A stretch of DNA of 32,742 nt from NCBI GenBank assembly GCA_017511535.1, contig JAFWJS010000033.1:1-32742 (forward strand), in the 5' to 3' direction. This DNA is from Eubacterium sp. (GTDB lineage: Bacteria; Bacillota; Clostridia; Peptostreptococcales; Anaerovoracaceae). Of this stretch, positions 14,963-24,524 are shown piece by piece (position 1 is the first letter of the stretch; each line of letters opens with the position of its first letter). Below the pieces are notes generated by a model. It had not been told where the DNA came from. It worked only from the letters and a program-made list of their open reading frames with translations, and ran no database searches. A program made the position numbers and the translations under genes.

Positions 14963-16288
14963 CTATTGATCCTTTTCTCTCTTTTCCCTGAAGACGAATT
15001 TCACAGGTGTACCTTCGAAATCAAATGACTCCCTGAGTCTGTTCTCCAGATATCTCGCATATGAGAAATGCATCAGCTCTCTTTTGTTCACCTGGAATGA
15101 GAACAGAGGCGGCTGCACTCCAATCTGTGAGACATAATAGATCTTCAGCCTTTTACCCTTGTCTGAAGGAGGCTGCTTCATCATCACAGCGTCCGCGACA
15201 AGACTGTTGAGCGGGCCTGTCGGGACTCTTCTGCGGCAGTTCTCAGCGACACGCCTTGCTTCAGACATCACCTGTTCTATCCTGATGTTCTCAGTTACTG
15301 AAGTAAAGATCACAGGCGCGTATGTCATAAAGACAAGTTCATCCATGACCTTCTTCCTGAACTGCTTCATGGTGTTTGTCTCTTTTTCAACGAGATCCCA
15401 CTTGTTCACCGCTATGACCACGCCCTTGCCCGCTTCATGAGCAAGTCCTGCGATCTTCTTGTCCTGCTCTGTGACTCCGTCCGCAGCGTCGATCATCAGA
15501 ACAGATACGTCGCTTCTTTCTATCGCGGCTATCGCTCTAACGACGCTGAACTTTTCTATATCCTCGCTTACTTTGCTCTTTCTCCTGATCCCGGCTGTAT
15601 CTATAAGATTATATTCTTCACCGTTCCATGTGAAAGGCGTGTCGATCGAATCCCTTGTCGTGCCTGCTATAGGCGATACTATCACACGGTTCTCTTTGAT
15701 CAGAGCGTTCACAAGCGATGATTTGCCTGCGTTAGGTTTACCGATTATGGCGATATTGATCTTATCATCTTCTTCAGCCTCATCTGTCTTCGGAAGCTCT
15801 TTCACGATCTCGTCAAGCACATCGCCGAAATTCAGCTTGTTTGCCGCTGATACCGGGATAGGCACACCTATGCCGAGTTCATAGAAGTCATAGAAAGAAT
15901 CAGGAAGGTTTACCGGATTGTCTATCTTGTTAACAAGCAGTATTACCTTCTTACCGGTCCTCCTGAGCATATCCGCGACCTCTGTATCAGCAGATGTAAC
16001 GCCTTCGCGGCCGTCTGTCATGAACACGATCACGTCGGCCATATCTATTGCTATCTGTGCCTGTTCGCGCATCTTGGACAGTATGATGTCGCTTGAAGAA
16101 GGCTCTATTCCGCCTGTATCAATGATAGCGAACTCTGTGCCGCTCCATTCTGTCTCGGCATATATCCTGTCCCTTGTGACTCCCGGAGTATCTTCCACTA
16201 TGGCGAGACGCTTCCCGATCATCTTATTGAAAAAAGTCGATTTGCCCACATTCGGTCTTCCAACGACTGCTACTATGGGTTTACTCAT
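14963..16288 (-). CDS. der: Ribosome assembly GTPase Der (EngA)
   Basis: A 441-residue protein with two tandem GTPase domains required for 50S subunit maturation. G1 of domain 1 is GRPNVGKS at 10-17, with DTGG at 57-60 and NKID at 120-123. G1 of domain 2 is GKPNAGKS at 183-190, with DTAGIRRKSKV and NKWD further on. A KH-like C-terminal domain ends in FVFREKREKDQ. GGAGGGG lies before the ATG. ftsY ends 23 nt upstream. Confidence 0.97.
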   Translation of the reverse strand: MSKPIVAVVGRPNVGKSTFFNKMIGKRLAIVEDTPGVTRDRIYAETEWSGTEFAIIDTGGIEPSSSDIILSKMREQAQIAIDMADVIVFMTDGREGVTSADTEVADMLRRTGKKVILLVNKIDNPVNLPDSFYDFYELGIGVPIPVSAANKLNFGDVLDEIVKELPKTDEAEEDDKINIAIIGKPNAGKSSLVNALIKENRVIVSPIAGTTRDSIDTPFTWNGEEYNLIDTAGIRRKSKVSEDIEKFSVVRAIAAIERSDVSVLMIDAADGVTEQDKKIAGLAHEAGKGVVIAVNKWDLVEKETNTMKQFRKKVMDELVFMTYAPVIFTSVTENIRIEQVMSEARRVAENCRRRVPTGPLNSLVADAVMMKQPPSDKGKRLKIYYVSQIGVQPPLFSFQVNKRELMHFSYARYLENRLRESFDFEGTPVKFVFREKREKDQ

Positions 16289-16311
16289 CTGTTCCCCTCC
16301 AAAAGCCTTCC

Positions 16312-17211
16312 CTACTCGTCTACGATCTCTGACGCGAATGCAGCAGGATCAAATTTCTGTATATCATCTATGCCTTCGCCGACTCCGATATACTTTATCG
16401 GCATGTCGAACTGATCTGTTACCGTTACGGCTATTCCTCCTTTGGCTGTGCCGTCCAGCTTGGTGATTATCACTCCTGAGAGCTCTGCCGCCTCATTGAA
16501 CTGCTGCGCCTGTGATATGGCGTTTTTACCGTTGGTCGCGTCAAGCACCAGAATAGTCTCTTTGGCTGCCTCAGGGTATTCTCTCTGGATGACTTTGTTC
16601 ATCTTTTCCAGCTCAGCCATGAGGTTCCTCTTGGTCTGGAGACGTCCTGCTGTATCAACGATGAGAACGTCTATATGCTTGGCTCTGGCAGACTGTATGG
16701 CGTCGTAGATCACTGCGGACGGATCAGCGCCTTCCTGATGCATGACCGTATTGATGCCGATCCTGTCGCCCCATATCGTAAGCTGTTCTCCGGCGGCTGC
16801 TCTGAAAGTATCTGCCGCGCAGAACATGACGCTCCTGCCCTGTTTCCTGTACATATGTCCCATCTTGGCGATCGTAGTCGTCTTGCCGCCGCCGTTGATC
16901 CCGATCATCAGTATCACGAGCGGATAGTCCTGTGACATATCCATGCGTTCCCCTTTGTCGATAAGCTCGCTGACTATTCTCTTCAGCTCTCTCTTGACAT
17001 ATGAAGGCTCTGTTATCTCTTTCTTCTCCACGACGTCACGGAGCTCGTCCATGATCTTTACGGTCGTGTCCATTCCTATATCTGACGTGATCAGCACCTC
17101 TTCGAGGTCGTCGATCATGTCGTCGTCTATCTTGGTCCTCGCAAGAATAACGTCAGTTATCTTCTGCGACAGTCTTCCGAAGAACCCCATTTTTTTCTCT
17201 GTTATCGACAT
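16312..17211 (-). CDS. ftsY: Signal recognition particle receptor FtsY
   Basis: A 299-residue SRP GTPase that receives ribosome-nascent chain complexes at the membrane. The N domain covers about 8-90. The G domain has a P-loop GINGGGKTTT at 104-113, CAADTFRAAAGEQL, DTAGRLQTKRNLM at 186-198, TKLDGTAKGG at 250-259 and GVGEGIDDIQKFD. The acidic A domain found in E. coli FtsY is absent, as in many Gram-positives. The P-loop has Gly where Val or Thr is more usual (GVNGVGKTT). It follows smc by 36 nt, a conserved pair. Confidence 0.97.
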   Translation of the reverse strand: MSITEKKMGFFGRLSQKITDVILARTKIDDDMIDDLEEVLITSDIGMDTTVKIMDELRDVVEKKEITEPSYVKRELKRIVSELIDKGERMDMSQDYPLVILMIGINGGGKTTTIAKMGHMYRKQGRSVMFCAADTFRAAAGEQLTIWGDRIGINTVMHQEGADPSAVIYDAIQSARAKHIDVLIVDTAGRLQTKRNLMAELEKMNKVIQREYPEAAKETILVLDATNGKNAISQAQQFNEAAELSGVIITKLDGTAKGGIAVTVTDQFDMPIKYIGVGEGIDDIQKFDPAAFASEIVDE

Positions 17212-17247
17212 ATCGTCTCTCTTTCCTGTCTGTTAAAGTATGATCTG

Positions 17248-20200
17248 TTATTCTGTATAGTCGTCCGGATCGTAGTCTCCGAGCCTCAGGCTGAGCAGTC
17301 TTGAGACTCCGTGCTCAGGCATCGTTATACCATAGAGAACATCCGCGTGCTCCATGGTCGCTTTCTGGTGCGTTATGATCGCGAACTGCGTATTCGCGAA
17401 ATTCTTCAGATAATCCGCGAACCTGTCTATATTGGCGTCGTCAAGCGCTGCTTCCACCTCATCCAGTATACAGAACGGCGTAGGCTTGACCTTCAGCACA
17501 GCGAACATGAGCGCTATCGCAGTCATGGTCTTCTCTCCTCCGGAAAGAAGGTTGATGTTCTGCAGTCTCTTTCCCGGCGGCTGTGCGATTATATCTATCC
17601 CCGCATCCAGAAGGTCCTGTCCCTCCTCGATCCTTAGCTCTGCATGGCCGCCGCCGAACAGCTCGCTGAACACAGTCTCAAAGTTCTCTTCTACCTTATC
17701 AAAGTTCTCTCTGAACTTCTTACGGATAGTGGTATCCATATCATTTATGATCCCTGTGAGCTCATTCATCGCAGTGGTTACGTCCTCGCGCTGTTCTGTG
17801 AGGAATCTGTACCTTTTGCTTACCTGTTCATACTCTTCGATGGCGCCGATGTTCACGTCTCCAAGCTCACGGATGCCTTCACGCATCTCTTTACTCTCTG
17901 CCTGAGCCTTGCCCATTGCGAACGTCTCCCAGCGGAGATCCTGTGCTTCGGCATATGATATCTCGAAGTCGTCCCAGAGTTTGTTTTTCAGCTGTTCCAG
18001 AAGAGCTTCATTCTTCGCGGCCCTGATTTCGAGCTGATACTTTTCATCTCTGAGACCGTTTATCTCGTCTTCACGGCTCTTCAGCTCTCCCGCGATGGCA
18101 GCAGATCTTTCAGAGATACTTTCTCTGTCCTTGTTCAGCTTCTTCAGCTCGCGCTCTATCCCTGCTTTCTGCTTCTCCAGAGCCTCCTGCTCTCCGGCAA
18201 AATTTTCTTTCCCGGCAACGAGTCTTTCTTTCTCTTCTTCCAGGATATAGATCTGGTCCTGCTTGTTCTTGATGTCGAGTGAATATTCTTTCTCTTCCTT
18301 TTCCACTCTTTCAAGTATAGCAGTTATGCTCGAAAGCTTGCCTGCCCATTTATTCGCTTCGATCCTTGCCTCAGTCAGTGCTTTTGATGCCTCTTCAGAC
18401 TGTCTCTGTCTGCTCTCATAGCCTGACATCGCCTTCTCTATCTCGGCGCTCACTGTCTTGATCTCTTCTTCCGCGTCTCCGCTTTCCCTGATAAGATCTT
18501 CTGACATCCTGCTGTTGCGCTCGAGCTCGTGTACGATCTCTCCTGCCTCGTTCTCTGCCTTCTCGATCCTGTCTCTGATCTCTTCTATGCCGGTGTCTAT
18601 CGATCCCGCATCCTTCATGAGGCCTGAAAGCCTGACGTCGTTGTCATAACGTTCTTTCTCTGCCTCAGCTATCTGTCTTGTCAGTTCATCGAGCTCTTTC
18701 TCGCTTGCCGCAAGTTCTTTTTCTATCTTTTCCAGGTCTTTTCCGGCTGCGCCGATCTCCTTACGGAGCCTCTCCATCTCGTTTCTCCGTCCGATCAGGT
18801 TCGAATTCTCGCCCTTGTACTTTCCTCCGGTTATAGCTCCCTGCGGGTTGATCACCTCCCCGTCAGTCGTTACGAATCTGAGGCCGGATCTTCTGACTTT
18901 CTTTGACAGTCTGATAGCGTCGTCCAGCTTCTCGACCACGGCTGTCCTGCCGAGCAGATAGTCGACTACGTCCTGATATTTACTGTCAAATCCCACCAGA
19001 TCTGAAGCTATGCCGAGAAATGCGGGGTCACTCTTCAGAGCCTGATCCGGTTCTGTATATGTCCCCTGTATCGACGCGGCAGGGAGGAAAGTAAGCCTTC
19101 CTGCTCTGTTCTCCTTGAGAAGAGCTACAGCTCTCTTGGCGCTTGCGTCATCAGAAACGATGATGTTCTGCTTGGCAGCTCCGAGCGCTGTCTCTACAGC
19201 TGTCTCAAAGCGCGCAGGAACGTCAAGCATCTCTGCCACGACTCCGTGTATACCGGAGAGGCCTGACTGCATTATGAACTTTACAGGATAGTTGTATCCT
19301 TCATAATTATGCTCCATCTCTTCTATGGTATGGAGCCTTGCTGACAGTCTGTTCTCTGTGATCTTGAGTTCTTCTCTCTGAGTGCGCAGCCTTGCCGACG
19401 ACGATCCGAGATCGCTTTTTCTCTTAGCCCCGTCAGACAGTATCTTCTCTATCCTTTTCTTCTCTTCTTCAGCGCGCTCAAGCTCTGACCCCGCGCTTTT
19501 TCTTCTCTCGTCCTCGCTCCCGAGCTGGCTCTTGAGCTGCTCGCGCTCTTTCTCTATCTCTTTCTGTCTGTTCTCCAGAGTGTCTCTGTAATTTTCGAGA
19601 CTTCTGGCTTCGCTCTTCTTGGCGGCAGCCTCACTGTGGAGTCTGAACAGCCTGTCGTTTCCCTCGTCGATTATCTTGTTGAATCCTGAGGTATCACTGG
19701 CTATTCTGTCGTATTCTTCTGTTTTTTCCCTGAGATTCTCCTTTGCCAGGGCGTCTTTGGATACAGCCTCTTCATGATCTGTCCTAAGACTCTGAAGCTC
19801 CGCCTCGCTTATCTCGCGCTTCCTTGTCAGCTGCTCTATCTCAGTTGCGAGTCTGTGACTTTCAGCCTGTATGCTGACTACGCGCTCTTCGCTGTGCTGG
19901 TTCTCCTGCTTACGGTCATTGATCGTCTGCACTGTCTCCAGCATCCTGTTGTGCGCGTCCTCTGCTTTGGCGTCGAGTTCTGTCCTCTGGCTCTCAAGCC
20001 TGGATGACTCTTCGTCTATCGAAGTCTTGCCTTCCTTCGCCGCGTCTATCTTCTCCTGGATATCTTTCTCATCCTGCTGGTACTGAAGGCTCCTCTTGTC
20101 TGCGTTATCGATGTTCCTCAATGTGATGTTCACTTCAAGCTCTTTGAAGCGGTCTCTCATTTCGAGGTATTTCTTGGCCTTCTCACTGTCTTCTTTCAGT

Positions 20201-20811
20201 GTGTCTATACGGCCTTCTATTTCAGAAACGATATCGTTGATCCTGTCAAGATTCTGCCGCGTCCTTTCCAGCTTATGCTCTGCCTCTGTCTTTCTGGTCT
20301 TATAGGCCACTATCCCGGCAGATTCCTCGAAAATAGATCTCCTTGCCTCAGGCTTGTTGCTGACTATGTCCTGGATCTTGCCCTGTCCGATTATGGAATA
20401 GCCGTCCACACCGATACCGGTATCCATGATGAGCTCACGTATATCCTTAAGGCGGCACTGATTGTTGTTTATCAGGTATTCACTGTCGCCGTTCCTGTAC
20501 ATACGTCTCGTTATGGCGACTTCACTGTAGTCTATCTTCAGTATCCCGGCGGAGTTGTCTATTACAAGAGTTACCTCCGCCATCCCCTTTGCTCTTCTGG
20601 CTTCGGTGCCGTTGAAGATGACTTCTTCCATGCGGCCGCCTCTTAAAGCTTTAGGACTCTGCTCACCGAGCACCCACCTCAGCGCGTCGCTGACGTTGCT
20701 CTTTCCGCTTCCGTTTGGACCGACTATACATGTGACGCCCTCGTGGAAATCTATTATCATAGGGTCTGCGAAAGACTTGAAGCCCTGCATTTCCAAACGT
20801 TTAAAATACAT
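17248..20811 (-). CDS. smc: Chromosome segregation protein SMC
   Basis: A 1187-residue condensin ATPase, full length. The N-terminal Walker A GPNGSGKS is at 31-38. Long coiled coils run from about 170 to 500 and from about 670 to 1010, flanking a hinge near 510-640 (YNYPVKFIMQSGLSGIHGVV marks its start). The C-terminal ABC signature LLSGGEKTMTA is at 1088-1098 and the Walker B CILDEVEAALDD at 1114-1125. The start overlaps the rnc stop by 1 nt (TAATG), with AAAGGA about 12 nt upstream. ScpA and ScpB are not in the window. Confidence 0.98.
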   Translation of the reverse strand: MYFKRLEMQGFKSFADPMIIDFHEGVTCIVGPNGSGKSNVSDALRWVLGEQSPKALRGGRMEEVIFNGTEARRAKGMAEVTLVIDNSAGILKIDYSEVAITRRMYRNGDSEYLINNNQCRLKDIRELIMDTGIGVDGYSIIGQGKIQDIVSNKPEARRSIFEESAGIVAYKTRKTEAEHKLERTRQNLDRINDIVSEIEGRIDTLKEDSEKAKKYLEMRDRFKELEVNITLRNIDNADKRSLQYQQDEKDIQEKIDAAKEGKTSIDEESSRLESQRTELDAKAEDAHNRMLETVQTINDRKQENQHSEERVVSIQAESHRLATEIEQLTRKREISEAELQSLRTDHEEAVSKDALAKENLREKTEEYDRIASDTSGFNKIIDEGNDRLFRLHSEAAAKKSEARSLENYRDTLENRQKEIEKEREQLKSQLGSEDERRKSAGSELERAEEEKKRIEKILSDGAKRKSDLGSSSARLRTQREELKITENRLSARLHTIEEMEHNYEGYNYPVKFIMQSGLSGIHGVVAEMLDVPARFETAVETALGAAKQNIIVSDDASAKRAVALLKENRAGRLTFLPAASIQGTYTEPDQALKSDPAFLGIASDLVGFDSKYQDVVDYLLGRTAVVEKLDDAIRLSKKVRRSGLRFVTTDGEVINPQGAITGGKYKGENSNLIGRRNEMERLRKEIGAAGKDLEKIEKELAASEKELDELTRQIAEAEKERYDNDVRLSGLMKDAGSIDTGIEEIRDRIEKAENEAGEIVHELERNSRMSEDLIRESGDAEEEIKTVSAEIEKAMSGYESRQRQSEEASKALTEARIEANKWAGKLSSITAILERVEKEEKEYSLDIKNKQDQIYILEEEKERLVAGKENFAGEQEALEKQKAGIERELKKLNKDRESISERSAAIAGELKSREDEINGLRDEKYQLEIRAAKNEALLEQLKNKLWDDFEISYAEAQDLRWETFAMGKAQAESKEMREGIRELGDVNIGAIEEYEQVSKRYRFLTEQREDVTTAMNELTGIINDMDTTIRKKFRENFDKVEENFETVFSELFGGGHAELRIEEGQDLLDAGIDIIAQPPGKRLQNINLLSGGEKTMTAIALMFAVLKVKPTPFCILDEVEAALDDANIDRFADYLKNFANTQFAIITHQKATMEHADVLYGITMPEHGVSRLLSLRLGDYDPDDYTE

Positions 20812-21509
20812 TAATCGAGATATCCTTTCTCCAATGTCATCCTTGCGGCTTTCTGTTCTGCCTCTTTCTTGGTCTTTCCGCTGCCTGACCCCATTTCACG
20901 TCCTTCAAGAACGAGAGTCACGTAAAACACTTTGTCGTGATCCGGTCCTTCTGTCTTATCGATCCTGTAAACGATCTTATGCATTTTCCCGTCCTGCTGG
21001 AGGATCTCCTGCAGAGTCGTCTTGTAGTCAGTAACGAGCTTCCCCGAAGCCGCGTCCCTGAGTATATCTCCAAATTCTCTAAGCACAAAATCGCTTGCAG
21101 CATCGTATCCTCCGTCAAGGAAGATAGCGCCGATAAGAGCTTCTGCAGCGTCTGCAATAATAGACTTCTTTACCCTTCCGCCTGATTTCTCTTCGCCGAC
21201 ACCGAGATCGATATACTTGCCGATCTCGATCTTTTCTCCGACTCTGGCCAGAGAATCCTCACATACTACCAGGGACCGCGTCTTGGAAAGTACGCCTTCT
21301 CTCACGTGAGGCATCTTCTCATACAGCGCAAGTCCTGCTATCGCGTCCAGATACGCGTCTCCAAGGAACTCAAGCCTCTCATTGCTCCTGTAATTCCCGA
21401 GCTCGTGTTCTCTTGCATATGAGCTGTGTGTCAGACATGTGTCCAGGAGTTCTTTGTTACTGAAGGTGTAGCCTATCTTAACTTCAAATTCTCTTCTGTC
21501 CAAATCCAT
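20811..21509 (-). CDS. rnc: Ribonuclease III
   Basis: A 232-residue double-strand-specific RNase for rRNA processing and RNA decay. The catalytic signature NERLEFLGD is at 43-51 with E47 and D51, and the second acidic site is D120/E123 in DAAEALIGAIF. A dsRNA-binding domain covers about 162-230 (DYKTTLQEILQQ ... KKEAEQKAARMTLE). Its stop overlaps the smc start. plsX lies 24 nt upstream; the acpP gene often found between them is missing. Confidence 0.97.
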   Translation of the reverse strand: MDLDRREFEVKIGYTFSNKELLDTCLTHSSYAREHELGNYRSNERLEFLGDAYLDAIAGLALYEKMPHVREGVLSKTRSLVVCEDSLARVGEKIEIGKYIDLGVGEEKSGGRVKKSIIADAAEALIGAIFLDGGYDAASDFVLREFGDILRDAASGKLVTDYKTTLQEILQQDGKMHKIVYRIDKTEGPDHDKVFYVTLVLEGREMGSGSGKTKKEAEQKAARMTLEKGYLD

Positions 21510-21533
21510 CCTCTTTTCTTATGAACTCAGCCA

Positions 21534-22565
21534 TCAGATCTCGCCCGCGTTCTCGCTGTCCTGTACTGCCATATCAGCTACCGCTTTGCCTATGGTCTCC
21601 ACGACGCGGTTCTCCACGAACGGTATCGCTTTCAGAATGGTCTGACTGATCGCCATAGCGTCTGACGATCCATGTGATTTGAGAACTACGCCCTTGACGC
21701 CGAGGATCGGGGCGCCGCCATACTCACTGTAATTGAATTCTTTCTTGAGCGCGAGAAGCTGATCTTTCAGAAGCACCGCCCCCATCTTGGACTTGATGTC
21801 AGCAGTGAAGCGCTTCTTCATCTCACGGAGCACCATCATGCCTATGCCTTCCGTAAGCTTGATCAAAGCATTCCCTGTGAATCCGTCAGTGACTATGACG
21901 TCACATACGCTGTTCTGAAGTTCTCTTGATTCTATATTGCCGATAAAATTTATATTGCTCTCTTTAAGCAGCTTGTATGCTTCCTTTGTCGTAGTCGTCC
22001 CTTTATGCTCTTCTGTACCGATATTCACGAGCCCGACGGTCGGATCTTTTCTTTTCATGACCTTCTCCATGTATATCGAACCCATGATACCGAACTCCCT
22101 CAGGTTGACAGCTCTGCATTCTGCGTTTGCTCCGGCGTCAAGGATAATGGACGGTTCTCCGCCGATGACCGGATATATCGTAGCAAGAGAAGGTCTGTCG
22201 ACGCCCGGGATCTTACCGAGTATAAGAAGGCCGCCTGCAAGCAGCGCGCCGGTACTTCCCGCTGAAACGAACGCGTCGCCCTCGCCGCTCTTTACCATCT
22301 CGATACCCTTTACGATCGATGATTCTTTCTTGCGCCTTATCGCTTTTACCGGAGAATCGTCATTGGTTATGATCTCGTCAGCGTTGACTACAGAGATCCT
22401 GTCTCCATGATATTTGAGTTTTGACAGTGAATCACGGAGCACTTTCTCCTTTCCGACCAGTGTTATCCCGGATCCCTCAGGCATAGATGCCGCGGCGAGG
22501 CAGGCTCCTTCTACGATTGCGTCCGGGGCATTGTCTCCGCCCATTCCATCAAGGATGATATTCAT
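21534..22565 (-). CDS. plsX: Phosphate acyltransferase PlsX
   Basis: A 343-residue peripheral membrane enzyme that turns acyl-ACP and phosphate into acyl phosphate, the substrate of PlsY further down the same block. Recognisable segments are the N-terminal ILDGMGGDNAPDAIVEGA, DDSPVKAIRRKKESSIVKG, VSAGSTGALLAG, ILDAGANAEC and DGFTGNALIKLTEG. The length is typical. Its start overlaps the stop of the GNAT gene by 1 nt (TAATG). The usual fabD-fabG-acpP followers are absent. Confidence 0.97.
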   Translation of the reverse strand: MNIILDGMGGDNAPDAIVEGACLAAASMPEGSGITLVGKEKVLRDSLSKLKYHGDRISVVNADEIITNDDSPVKAIRRKKESSIVKGIEMVKSGEGDAFVSAGSTGALLAGGLLILGKIPGVDRPSLATIYPVIGGEPSIILDAGANAECRAVNLREFGIMGSIYMEKVMKRKDPTVGLVNIGTEEHKGTTTTKEAYKLLKESNINFIGNIESRELQNSVCDVIVTDGFTGNALIKLTEGIGMMVLREMKKRFTADIKSKMGAVLLKDQLLALKKEFNYSEYGGAPILGVKGVVLKSHGSSDAMAISQTILKAIPFVENRVVETIGKAVADMAVQDSENAGEI

Positions 22566-23107
22566 TATTGCTCAACTCCTTCTATCTGATCATCTGCGGG
22601 CGCTGAAAACAGCTGAGTCCCCTTATATCCTTCAGCTGTTCCGTCGCACACTTTCATGCCTTCTGCTTTCCAGAAAGATCTGGCGTCGCTTACGCCTTCC
22701 ATATCGTCCGGAGCAGGCGCATCTTCAGGCACGGCAGCATATATCGTGTCAGCACCTTCTTCTCTTACCAGCTTTTTCATTTTTCTGAACATGATGTCGC
22801 CGATCTTATGTCCGCGGTAATCAGGCGCCACAGCCGCTGCTGCTATATACCATCTCGTACCGCCGTTCATGTCCGGCTTCTCCGTAAGTATGAAGGCACC
22901 TCCGATCGTCTCGTCCCTCAGGTCCACTTCATACGTATATGCCTTCTGTCCCAGTTCTATACTGTCTACACCGTTGATCTTCAGAAAAAGCGCAAGCTTG
23001 TTATAGTCTTCAGCCTTACGCATCAGGAACCACTGTCTTCCCCTGCACGCGGCGCTCATGAGCTTCTTAAGCTGCTCTTCTGTGAGCTTCTTTTTCTTCT
23101 CATCCAT
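22565..23107 (-). CDS. GNAT-family N-acetyltransferase
   Basis: A 180-residue acetyl-CoA-dependent acetyltransferase. Motif A is seen at about 91-110 (AAVAPDYRGHKIGDIMFRKM) with the CoA-binding RGHKIG. A lysine-rich N-terminus (MDEKKKKLTEEQ) precedes the domain. SFWKAEGMKV is the usual C-terminal GNAT segment. The substrate is unknown. It sits between folC (1-nt gap) and plsX (1-nt overlap), so it is surely part of this transcript, but its position does not reveal a role. Confidence 0.85.
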   Translation of the reverse strand: MDEKKKKLTEEQLKKLMSAACRGRQWFLMRKAEDYNKLALFLKINGVDSIELGQKAYTYEVDLRDETIGGAFILTEKPDMNGGTRWYIAAAAVAPDYRGHKIGDIMFRKMKKLVREEGADTIYAAVPEDAPAPDDMEGVSDARSFWKAEGMKVCDGTAEGYKGTQLFSAPADDQIEGVEQ

Positions 23108-23108
23108 C

Positions 23109-24518
23109 TCAATCGTCTCCTTCCTCTGCTATACCAAAGGAAAAGCTGTCTTCCTTATCTGCTTTATCAAAGCAGATATTTCCGGCTCTCAGGTAATGTT
23201 CCCTGAGCAGCGTACGGATATGTCCGATCAGATAAAGTGATCCGGCGAACAGCACCAGATCGTATCCTCTGCCAATTGACATCGCAAGCGCTGCCGCGTC
23301 GTCAGGAGAAGGTATCTCATATACGAGCTTACCTCTCTCATGGACTGCTCTCGCAAGATCGTATGCGCGGGACTTTCTTTCATTGTCAGGTTCTGTGACG
23401 ATGAAGTCGCCTGTAAACGAACAGAAGTTGTCAAGTATGCTCTCAACGTCTTTGTCTGCGAGTATCCCGCAGACTGTCAGCACTCTCTTTCCCGGGAAAA
23501 ACTCTTTAACCGCCTCTTTCAGCTTTTCAGCCCCATCGCTGTTGTGTGCCCCGTCGATCATGACCCACGGCCTTCCTTTGCCGTCCGGCCTGTACATGAC
23601 TTCGAAACGCCCCGGCTGTACGGCACGTCTGAAACCCTCTCTGACTGCGGCATCGGGGATATCGAGCCTGTGTCTGAGTACTGTGACAGCCGTCAATGCC
23701 TCCGCGGCATTCATGATCTGATGTCTTCCTCCCATCGATATACGTATATCGTCAAAGAAGAAATCCTGACTCTTTACGGAGAAGCCGAACACTGATCCGT
23801 CCGGCGTCATATCCCTGACCGTAACAGAAGCAAGAGTCCTGGCGTCATAGAGCGGAGCTTTTTTCTCCTCTGCTATGTCCCTGAAGACCTTCAGCGCGTC
23901 TTCTCGTTCCGTACTCACGACGACCGGGCATCCTGCTTTGATTATCCCGGCCTTCTCGCTTGCGATCTCAGGTATCGTATCACCTAAAACATCCATGTGA
24001 TCGTACGAGATCGACGTTATCACAGAAACAAGCGGTGATCTGACAATATTCGTCGAGTCGCCGCGTCCGCCGAGACCTACTTCCAGCACTGCGATCTCAC
24101 ATCTCTTCCTGCTGAAATACAGGAAGCATACCGCCGTCACTACCTCGAACTCTGTCGGTGAGTCGCAGCCCTCGTCTACCATTTCCCTGACTTTCTCAAG
24201 TACTGTATCAGTGCACTCATCAAGCTCCCTGTCTGATATCGGCTCCCGGTCAAGCTCGATCCTCTCGTTGAACTTCTCCAGATAAGGCGATGTGTATATA
24301 CCTGTCCTGTATCCGGCTTCTACAAGTGTCTCATAAAGATATCTGGCGCATGATCCTTTGCCGTTGGTACCTGCTATATGGATGACGTCGAAATCATTCT
24401 GAGGATCCCCAAGCTTCTTCATCAGCACAGACATCCTCTCCAGGCCGAGCCGGCTTCCGAACTTCAGAAATCCGGCTATCTTTTCTTCTGCAGTTTTTTC
24501 TGTGTTTCCGGACTCCAT
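23109..24518 (-). CDS. folC: Folylpolyglutamate synthase / dihydrofolate synthase
   Basis: A 469-residue Mur-ligase-like enzyme that adds glutamate to folates, perhaps also to dihydropteroate. The ATP loop GTNGKGS is at 50-56, followed by GIYTSPYLEKFNERI, VLEVGLGGRGDSTN and ITSISYDHMDVLGDTIPEIASEK. The C-terminal ligase domain contains WVMIDGAHNSDG. It starts 6 nt after valS, a common neighbour pair in Firmicutes. The site before the ATG (AATAGG) is weak, so translation may rely on coupling. Whether it has dual activity cannot be read from sequence. Confidence 0.95.
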   Translation of the reverse strand: MESGNTEKTAEEKIAGFLKFGSRLGLERMSVLMKKLGDPQNDFDVIHIAGTNGKGSCARYLYETLVEAGYRTGIYTSPYLEKFNERIELDREPISDRELDECTDTVLEKVREMVDEGCDSPTEFEVVTAVCFLYFSRKRCEIAVLEVGLGGRGDSTNIVRSPLVSVITSISYDHMDVLGDTIPEIASEKAGIIKAGCPVVVSTEREDALKVFRDIAEEKKAPLYDARTLASVTVRDMTPDGSVFGFSVKSQDFFFDDIRISMGGRHQIMNAAEALTAVTVLRHRLDIPDAAVREGFRRAVQPGRFEVMYRPDGKGRPWVMIDGAHNSDGAEKLKEAVKEFFPGKRVLTVCGILADKDVESILDNFCSFTGDFIVTEPDNERKSRAYDLARAVHERGKLVYEIPSPDDAAALAMSIGRGYDLVLFAGSLYLIGHIRTLLREHYLRAGNICFDKADKEDSFSFGIAEEGDD

Positions 24519-24524
24519 CAGAAC

